Source: Sphingopyxis sp. (GTDB taxonomy: Bacteria > Pseudomonadota > Alphaproteobacteria > Sphingomonadales > Sphingomonadaceae). From it: a stretch of DNA of 10,671 bases. How positions within the stretch are numbered: position 1 is the first letter of the stretch; each line of letters starts with the position of its first letter. The notes beneath the pieces were generated by a model. The model was not told where the DNA came from. It saw only the letters and a program-made list of their open reading frames with translations, and did not search any database. The translations under genes and the position numbers were made by a program. Of the stretch, positions 5,944 through 10,671 are shown one piece after another. Where the stretch lies: positions 1-10,671 of the forward strand of contig JACEST010000068.1 of assembly GCA_013911715.1 (NCBI GenBank), read 5' to 3'.

Positions 5944-6669
5944 TCAGAAGCGGAACTGGGTCCCGACATAGACCGCCTGATTGTCGCGCTGCTCGTTGGT
6001 CAGCGGACCCAGCCGGTCGTCGCTCGAATAGCGCACGCCGGCGGTGACATCGAGGTTCTTGGTCAAGCGATAGCTGCCGCTCAGATCGACTTCCTGACCC
6101 GCCACGGGCACCCCAGCGCGCGGCGTCGCGCCTGCCGGATCGGCGACAATGGCGCTCACGCGCGAGGCGAAGCGCGATGGCTTGTCGCTCCGTTCTTCGG
6201 GTGCGCGGGCCTGCGGCAGGTTGCGGATGTCGAGCCCGCGGCCAACCTGCGGCAATGCAAATTTCTCAAAGCCCACCGACTTGCCCAGATTATAGGCCAC
6301 CGGCGCAATCGCCACCGGCTTGGCAATGCCATCGATCAAGGCGCGCGTCCGGGCGCTGTCGGCACCCAGCGGCGCGCCATCGCGCGACCGCACGACCACG
6401 GTGATCGCCCGGTTGGCCTCGCGCCCGCCATTGAGCACGGGGGTAAAGCTGAAATTCTGGCGCGCGCGCTCCGACACCTGGGCATAGCGTGCGATCAGCC
6501 GCGGGTCGCCCGCTGCCGGGGTGAACTGCCCCAACAAGGCATTGGACAGCTCGGTATCGCGGATGCGATCGGCGCGGCTCATCGCGGCGAGAGCGGGGGG
6601 CAGCGCGAGCGCCGACACGGCCGCAACCGCGACCCCCGTCTTCAGCCATTTCGCCTTGCGCGGTGACAT
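5944..6669 (-). CDS. Exported protein of unknown function with an outer-membrane-type beta C-terminus
   Basis: A 241-residue protein I do not recognise. Residues 1-29 form a signal peptide (MSPRKAKWLKTG, then a hydrophobic core ending PPALAA). The mature part has a helical segment near 30-65 (SRADRIRDTELSNALLGQF), an alpha/beta-looking middle with FTPVLNGGREANRAITVVVRS, and a basic, Pro-rich linker around 165-195. The last 50 residues contain three amphipathic strands (VDLSGSYRL, LDVTAGVRYSS, AVYVGTQFRF) and end in Phe, the signature read by the BAM machinery. Three strands are too few for a monomeric barrel, so this may be an oligomeric anchor or a periplasmic protein that only resembles porin ends. 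ATG at 6669 is chosen over one at 6726 because the signal peptide starts there and GGAG lies 12 bp upstream. Confidence 0.75.
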   Translation of the reverse strand: MSPRKAKWLKTGVAVAAVSALALPPALAAMSRADRIRDTELSNALLGQFTPAAGDPRLIARYAQVSERARQNFSFTPVLNGGREANRAITVVVRSRDGAPLGADSARTRALIDGIAKPVAIAPVAYNLGKSVGFEKFALPQVGRGLDIRNLPQARAPEERSDKPSRFASRVSAIVADPAGATPRAGVPVAGQEVDLSGSYRLTKNLDVTAGVRYSSDDRLGPLTNEQRDNQAVYVGTQFRF

Positions 6670-6698
6670 TGCCACAAACGACTCCAAATCCAGAATGT

Positions 6699-6726
6699 TA
6701 CATAGGGGTTGGATGGAGCAATGCAA
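6699..6726 (-). promoter_or_regulatory. Possible promoter of the exported protein gene
   Basis: On the minus strand, TTGCAT (6726-6721) and TATGTA (6704-6699) are separated by 16 bp and would give a leader of about 20-25 nt containing the GGAG at 6685-6682. Each hexamer matches only half of the sigma-70 consensus, so this is tentative. Confidence 0.3.
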
Positions 6727-6836
6727 AGCGCGCTAACCAGATTTTGTTGCCCATTCGTCGGACTTTTCCCGAATCGCCTGCCGCTGTTGCACTGAGTCCA
6801 CACCCTGCGTGCGTCGTGACGATGCCGCCGCCCTGC

Positions 6837-6865
6837 TTGCCCGTCCGCGCGAAGGGGGCTAGAGC
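6837..6865 (+). promoter_or_regulatory. Possible promoter of the DUF3576 lipoprotein gene
   Basis: TTGCCC (6837-6842) and TAGAGC (6860-6865) are separated by 17 bp. The implied leader of about 50 nt runs to the ATG at 6922. The -10 match is weak. The remainder of the 252-bp divergent interval 6670-6921 shows no other feature I can support. Confidence 0.3.
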
Positions 6866-6921
6866 GGGTTAGCAACAGGATTATGCGGCCTCGCCCGCGC
6901 CAAGGAAAGACCCAGCGTTTC

Positions 6922-7362
6922 ATGAAATTTACCAGCAGAACCACCCGCCTGATTTTGACCAGCGCCGCGCTTGCCACGCTGGCCGCGTGCGGCGGTGCCG
7001 AACGACCGCGCGCCGACATCGCCGCATCGCAGGTCACCACCATCGGCGTGAACAGTTTTTTGTGGCGCGCCTCGCTTGACGCCTTGTCGTTCATGCCTTT
7101 GCTTCAGGCCGAATCGGCGGGCGGCGTGATCATCACCGACTGGTATGCCAATCCGCAGAATCCCAATGAACGGATGAAGGTCACCGTGTCGATCCTCGAC
7201 CGTGACCTGCGCGCCGATGCGCTGCGCGTCGCCGCCTCGCGCCAGGTGGCGCAGAACGGCGGCTGGGTCGACGCGCCGGTTCAGGCCGCGACCGTGCAAA
7301 AGCTTGAGGAAATCATCCTCACCCGCGCCCGCGACCTGCGCCAAAGCGCGATTGAAGGCTGA
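6922..7362 (+). CDS. DUF3576 domain lipoprotein
   Basis: A 146-residue lipoprotein. It has a basic n-region (MKFTSRTTR), a hydrophobic core, and the lipobox L20-A21-A22-C23, so Cys23 would be lipidated. Gly follows at +2 rather than Asp, which by the E. coli sorting rule favours the outer membrane. The mature part matches the DUF3576 family: VNSFLWRASLDALSFMPLL, then GGVIITDWYANP, then ERMKVTVSILDRDLRADALRV and a final helical segment. The molecular function of this family is not known. Genes of this type sit directly upstream of leuS in many alphaproteobacteria, as here. ATG at 6922 is preferred over ATG at 6883 because it gives a normal-length signal peptide; AAGGAA at 6902-6907 is a somewhat distant Shine-Dalgarno candidate. 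Confidence 0.88.
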   Translation: MKFTSRTTRLILTSAALATLAACGGAERPRADIAASQVTTIGVNSFLWRASLDALSFMPLLQAESAGGVIITDWYANPQNPNERMKVTVSILDRDLRADALRVAASRQVAQNGGWVDAPVQAATVQKLEEIILTRARDLRQSAIEG

Positions 7363-7409
7363 TTGGTTCACCGCAGCACGCAGGTCCTATGGCGGCGCGT
7401 ATCTTTTTT

Positions 7410-7491
7410 CGTCACCCTGAACTTGTTTCAGGGTCCATGGCACAGGGTCTCGATGCTGCACCATGGATGCTGAAACTAGTTCAGCATGACA
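7410..7491. repeat. REP-like palindromic intergenic element
   Basis: An 82-bp element of two 31-bp imperfect inverted arms (7410-7440 and 7461-7491) around a 20-bp centre. Each arm also folds alone: CCCTGAA-CTTGT-TTCAGGG (7415-7433) and ATGCTGAA-ACTAG-TTCAGCAT (7467-7487). The central stem is TCCATGG/CCATGGA (7434-7440 with 7461-7467), and the outer GTCA/TGAC also pairs. The loop carries copies of arm pieces at a constant 14-bp offset: CAGGGTC at 7429 and 7443, GATGCTG at 7452 and 7466. The element fills most of the gap between the DUF3576 gene and leuS, after a T-run (7404-7409). From memory, sequences of this type are scattered between genes in sphingomonads, like REP/BIME elements mobilised by RAYT transposases. 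No transposase is present here. Confidence 0.85.
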
Positions 7492-7520
7492 TGAGGTAAT
7501 TCATACTGGGGATTTTTCGC

Positions 7521-10070
7521 ATGACCCGCGACCCGCGCTTTTCGCCGCTCGCCGCCGATGCGCGCTGGCAGGCGGCATGGGACGCCGCCAACAGTTTCCG
7601 CGCCGATGATGCGAGCGCGAAGCCCAAATCCTATGTGCTCGAAATGTTTCCCTATCCCTCGGGGCGCATCCACATGGGGCATGTCCGCAATTATACGATG
7701 GGCGACGTCATCGCGCGCTTCAAACGGATGACGAGGCACGAAGTGCTCCATCCGATGGGCTGGGACGCCTTCGGCATGCCGGCCGAAAATGCCGCGATGG
7801 AACAGGGCGTGCACCCCGGCGGCTGGACCTATGCCAATATCGCCGCGATGCGCGGCCAGCTCAAACGGTTGGGCCTGGCCATCGACTGGTCGCGCGAGTT
7901 CGCGACCTGCGACCCGGCCTATTATGGCCATGAACAGGCGCTGTTCCTCGACATGCACGCGGCCGGCCTCGTCTATCGCAAGGAAAGCTTCGTCAACTGG
8001 GATCCGGTTGACATGACCGTGCTCGCCAACGAACAGGTGATCGACGGGCGCGGCTGGCGCTCGGGCGCGCTCGTCGAACGGCGCAAATTGTCGCAATGGT
8101 TCCTGAAAATCACCGACTTTGCCGACGAATTGCTCGCTGGTTTGGGGACGCTCGACCAATGGCCCGACAAGGTCCGGCTGATGCAGGAAAACTGGATCGG
8201 CAAGTCGGTCGGCATGCAGTTCGGCTTCCGCTTCGTCGGCGGCAAACCCGCGTTCGACGTTTTCACGACGCGCCCCGACACGCTTTATGGCGCCAGCTTT
8301 GCCGCCATCTCGCCCGACCACCCGCTCGCCGCCGAGCTCGCGGCGAACAGCCCCGACCTTGCTGCCTTCATCGCCAAATGCCGCCAGCAGGGTACCGGCG
8401 CGGCTGAGATAGAGACCGCTGAGAAAATGGGCTTCGACACCGGGCTCGCCGTCGAACACCCGATCCTGCCCGACCAGCATCTGCCGGTGTGGGTCGTCAA
8501 CTATGTGCTGATGGACTATGGCACGGGGGCGATTTTCGGTTGCCCCGCGCACGACCAGCGCGACCTTGATTTCGCGCGCAAATATGAATTGCACGTCATC
8601 CGCGTGATCGGTGACGGTAACGAAACCGACGCGCATTTCCGGGGCAATGAGGCCTTCACCGGCCCCGGCCCGCTGGTCAACAGCCATTTCCTGAACGGCA
8701 TGACGATCGAGTCGGCCAAAGCCGCAATCATCACCCGCGCAGAGGCCGAGGGCTGGGGCCGGGGTACCACCGTGTGGCGGCTGCGCGACTGGGGCGTCTC
8801 GCGCCAACGCTATTGGGGCACGCCCATCCCCTTCATCCACTGCGATACGTGCGGCGTGGTGCCGGTGCCGAAGGATCAGTTGCCGGTTACTTTGCCTGAA
8901 GATGTCAGCTTCGACATCCCCGGCAACCCGCTCGACCGCCATCCGACGTGGAGCCATGTCGATTGCCCGTCATGCGGCAAAGCGGCGCGCCGCGAAACTG
9001 ACACGCTCGACACTTTCACCAACTCAAGCTGGTATTTCCTGCGCTTCGCCAGCGCGCCTGCCGACGCGCCGTTCGACCGCGCCATGGTCAACCAGTGGCT
9101 GCCCGTCGGCCAATATATCGGCGGGGTCGAACATGCGATCCTCCACCTGCTCTATGCGCGCTTCTGGACGCGCGCGCTCCAGCATCTGGGCAAGCTCGAT
9201 TTTGCTGAACCCTTCGCCAATTTGTTTACGCAGGGCATGGTGACGCACGAAACCTATGCCCGCGCCCAAGGCGAGGGGCTGCCGCCGATCTATTTCACGC
9301 CAGACGAGGTCGACCGCACCGGCGACGGCGCGACGCTGCGCGCCGATGGCGCTCCCGTCGATATTGGCCGTGTGATCAAAATGTCGAAGTCGAAGAAGAA
9401 CGTCGTCGATCCCGACGCGATCATCGACCAATATGGCGCCGACGCGGTGCGCTGGTTCATGCTGTCGGACAGCCCGCCCGAACGCGACCTGCCGTGGAGC
9501 GAGGCAGGCATCGAAGGCGCGTGGCGCTTTGTCCAGCGGCTGTGGCGGCTGTTCGGCGACGTCGAACAGGTCGGCGACGGCGCGACCGACAAGGCGCTCG
9601 CGCGCACGTTGCACCAGACGATCGCCGGCTGCGCCAAAGACATCGAGGCGCTGCAGTTCAACAAGGCGGTCGCCAAAATCCACGCGCTCACCAATGCGGT
9701 GGAGAAAGCCCCAGCATCGGCCACCCGCGCCGAGGCGTGCGCGACGCTGATTCGCCTGATCGCCCCGATGATGCCGCATCTGGCCGAAGAAGGCTGGGCC
9801 GGGCTGCCATCTGCCTTGCGTCCGACCGCGCGCGTCGCTGATGCGCCCTGGCCACTCGCCGATCCCGCTAGCCTCGTCGACGATGAAGTCACCATCGCCA
9901 TCCAGATGATGGGCAAATTGCGCGACACCATCACCCTGCCCAAGGGGCTCCCGCGCGACGAATTGCAGGCCGCCGCGCTGGCCGCGCCGCGCATCGTCGC
10001 ACTGCTCGCCGGGGCAGTGCCGAAAAAGGTGATTGTCGTGCCCGACCGGCTGGTCAATATCGTTACCTGA
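7521..10070 (+). CDS. leuS: Leucyl-tRNA synthetase
   Basis: A complete 849-residue class Ia synthetase that charges tRNA-Leu in the cytoplasm (E. coli LeuS is 860). Visible motifs in order: the HIGH-type signature H51-M-G-H54 in FPYPSGRIHMGH, MGWDAFGMPAEN, the CP1 editing domain with its Thr-rich stretch T249-T250-R-P-D and the editing-site Asp345 in GCPAHDQRDLDFA, a Cys4 zinc element (C441, C444, C482, C485), the tRNA/active-site segment GVEHAILHLLYARFW, and K620-M-S-K-S624. The C-terminal anticodon-binding and C-terminal domains follow and end MPKKV-type as IVVPDRLVNIVT. GGGG at 7508-7511 is an acceptable Shine-Dalgarno 9 bp before the ATG. It heads a cluster: its stop overlaps the lptE start by 1 bp (TGATG). 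A REP-like element lies immediately upstream. Confidence 0.99.
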   Translation: MTRDPRFSPLAADARWQAAWDAANSFRADDASAKPKSYVLEMFPYPSGRIHMGHVRNYTMGDVIARFKRMTRHEVLHPMGWDAFGMPAENAAMEQGVHPGGWTYANIAAMRGQLKRLGLAIDWSREFATCDPAYYGHEQALFLDMHAAGLVYRKESFVNWDPVDMTVLANEQVIDGRGWRSGALVERRKLSQWFLKITDFADELLAGLGTLDQWPDKVRLMQENWIGKSVGMQFGFRFVGGKPAFDVFTTRPDTLYGASFAAISPDHPLAAELAANSPDLAAFIAKCRQQGTGAAEIETAEKMGFDTGLAVEHPILPDQHLPVWVVNYVLMDYGTGAIFGCPAHDQRDLDFARKYELHVIRVIGDGNETDAHFRGNEAFTGPGPLVNSHFLNGMTIESAKAAIITRAEAEGWGRGTTVWRLRDWGVSRQRYWGTPIPFIHCDTCGVVPVPKDQLPVTLPEDVSFDIPGNPLDRHPTWSHVDCPSCGKAARRETDTLDTFTNSSWYFLRFASAPADAPFDRAMVNQWLPVGQYIGGVEHAILHLLYARFWTRALQHLGKLDFAEPFANLFTQGMVTHETYARAQGEGLPPIYFTPDEVDRTGDGATLRADGAPVDIGRVIKMSKSKKNVVDPDAIIDQYGADAVRWFMLSDSPPERDLPWSEAGIEGAWRFVQRLWRLFGDVEQVGDGATDKALARTLHQTIAGCAKDIEALQFNKAVAKIHALTNAVEKAPASATRAEACATLIRLIAPMMPHLAEEGWAGLPSALRPTARVADAPWPLADPASLVDDEVTIAIQMMGKLRDTITLPKGLPRDELQAAALAAPRIVALLAGAVPKKVIVVPDRLVNIVT

Positions 10071-10582
10071 TGCGTGCGCTCATCCTCCTCGCCCCGCTTT
10101 TGCTCGCCGCCTGCGGGCTGCAACCGCTCTACAGCGCGGGCGGCACTGGGCCGGTCGCCGCCATGCTTGGCGATGTACGCGTCGCGCAGATTGAGGGGCA
10201 GGCGGGCTGGCTGGTACGCAACGCGCTGCGCGACCGGCTCGTCGCGGCGCAGGGCGGCGAGGGGCCGGGCGAACGCTTTCGCCTCGATGTAAAGCTTGAA
10301 GACAGCATCACCGGCTTTGGCGTGCGCGCCGATGATTCGGTCACGCGCGAACGCCGCACGCTGCGCGCGCGCTACCAGCTCGTCGAAACGGCCAGCGGCG
10401 AGGTCATCTTGGATGCCACCGCCACGTCGGACGCCGGCATCGATGTCGTCGGCAGCGAATTTGCGACCATTGCGGCTGAACAAAGCGCGCAGGAACGCCT
10501 GGCGCAGGCGATCGCCGACCAGATTGTCGCGCGCCTCGCGGTTTTTGCGCGCAGCCGCACCGCTGCCGCGCCGGGGCCATGA
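10070..10582 (+). CDS. lptE: LPS-assembly lipoprotein LptE
   Basis: A 170-residue outer-membrane lipoprotein that plugs and helps fold LptD, the channel placing lipopolysaccharide in the outer leaflet. It has a short signal peptide with lipobox L12-A13-A14-C15, followed by the family-typical CGLQPLYS. The mature part shows the alternating strand-helix pattern of LptE: VRVAQIEGQAGWLVRNALRDRL, FRLDVKLEDSITGFGV, RARYQLVE, and a C-terminal helix with AQAIADQIVARL. Overall similarity is low in this family, so the call rests on the N-terminal motif, length and gene order leuS-lptE-holA, which is also found in E. coli. The ATG overlaps the leuS stop, and the stop overlaps the holA start (ATGA), implying translational coupling. 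Confidence 0.93.
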   Translation: MRALILLAPLLLAACGLQPLYSAGGTGPVAAMLGDVRVAQIEGQAGWLVRNALRDRLVAAQGGEGPGERFRLDVKLEDSITGFGVRADDSVTRERRTLRARYQLVETASGEVILDATATSDAGIDVVGSEFATIAAEQSAQERLAQAIADQIVARLAVFARSRTAAAPGP

Positions 10583-10671
10583 AGGCCGAAAAGCCAGCCG
10601 ATCTGAACCGGCTGACCTCGATCGGCGGCGGCTCGCGGCTCTATTTGATTGCCGGACCTGACGAGGCGACC
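10579..10671 (+). CDS. holA: DNA polymerase III subunit delta, N-terminal fragment cut by the window end
   Basis: Only the first 31 codons are present. The protein begins MKAEKPADLNRL and reaches RLYLIAGPDEAT, which matches the RLYLLYGPDE-type Walker-A-like start of the clamp-loader delta subunit HolA. Delta opens the beta sliding clamp during loading onto DNA. The ATG at 10579 overlaps the lptE stop in an ATGA arrangement. The position after lptE is the conserved one for holA, which supports a call from so short a segment. Confidence 0.88.
   Translation, partial: MKAEKPADLNRLTSIGGGSRLYLIAGPDEAT

Noticed and set aside
6670..6726. An upstream ATG (6726) for the exported protein
   Set aside because: It would put 19 residues ahead of the lysine/arginine-led signal peptide and overlaps the candidate promoter; GGAG at 6682-6685 supports the ATG at 6669.
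6883..6921. An upstream ATG for the DUF3576 lipoprotein
   Set aside because: It would lengthen the signal peptide n-region by 13 Arg/Gln-rich residues; the later ATG gives a standard lipoprotein signal with Cys at 23.
7476..8957. A 493-codon open frame on the minus strand opposite leuS
   Set aside because: It lies antisense to unmistakable LeuS motifs in GC-rich DNA, where such shadow frames are expected; its translation shows no recognisable domain.
9290..10483. A 397-codon minus-strand open frame spanning the leuS end and lptE
   Set aside because: It crosses two well-supported genes on the other strand and its composition (rich in Ser, Arg, Ala) is typical of antisense reading of high-GC codons.
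1..10671. CRISPR arrays, tRNA or rRNA genes, insertion sequences, prophage or toxin-antitoxin modules
   Set aside because: Reading both strands gave no regularly spaced repeats, cloverleaf with conserved TPsiC arm, transposase or phage-like proteins.

Overview
The window looks like chromosomal DNA of an alphaproteobacterium, most likely a member of the Sphingomonadaceae (Sphingopyxis/Sphingomonas type). This rests on the high GC content, a large TonB-dependent receptor, the gene order DUF3576 lipoprotein - leuS - lptE - holA, and a palindromic intergenic element of a kind I associate with sphingomonads. The species call is inference; no rRNA or tRNA is present to anchor it.

Layout: (1) 1-1676, plus strand: the 3' part of a tandem-lobed retropepsin-like aspartic protease, then a metallophosphoesterase of the PdeM (ligase-associated DNA damage response) family. 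(2) 1677-4629: a dyad-rich intergenic strip, a 933-residue TonB-dependent receptor with signal peptide and clear Shine-Dalgarno sequence, and a strong rho-independent terminator. (3) 4637-5934: divergent genes for a YggS/PLPBP-type pyridoxal-phosphate homeostasis protein (minus) and a degenerate ThiE-like protein (plus), separated by 53 bp that may hold a shared palindromic -10 element. (4) 5944-6669, minus strand: an exported protein of unknown function with a beta-rich, Phe-terminated C-terminus typical of outer-membrane proteins. (5) 6922-10671, plus strand: a DUF3576 lipoprotein, an 82-bp REP-like palindromic element, leucyl-tRNA synthetase, the LPS-assembly lipoprotein LptE, and the first 31 codons of DNA polymerase III delta (HolA). 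The last three overlap by 1 and 4 bp, so they look like one translationally coupled operon.

The genes are mostly housekeeping and envelope functions: nutrient uptake through the outer membrane, LPS export, lipoproteins, PLP homeostasis, translation, replication and DNA repair. There is no insertion sequence, prophage, CRISPR array or tRNA, and no stretch over 300 bp lacks a gene. I see no clear new multi-gene system. The points most worth a second look are the palindromic element with paired compensatory changes upstream of leuS, the ThiE-like protein that has lost canonical active-site motifs, the exported protein with only about three terminal beta strands, the tandem retropepsin, and the dyad cluster ahead of the receptor gene.
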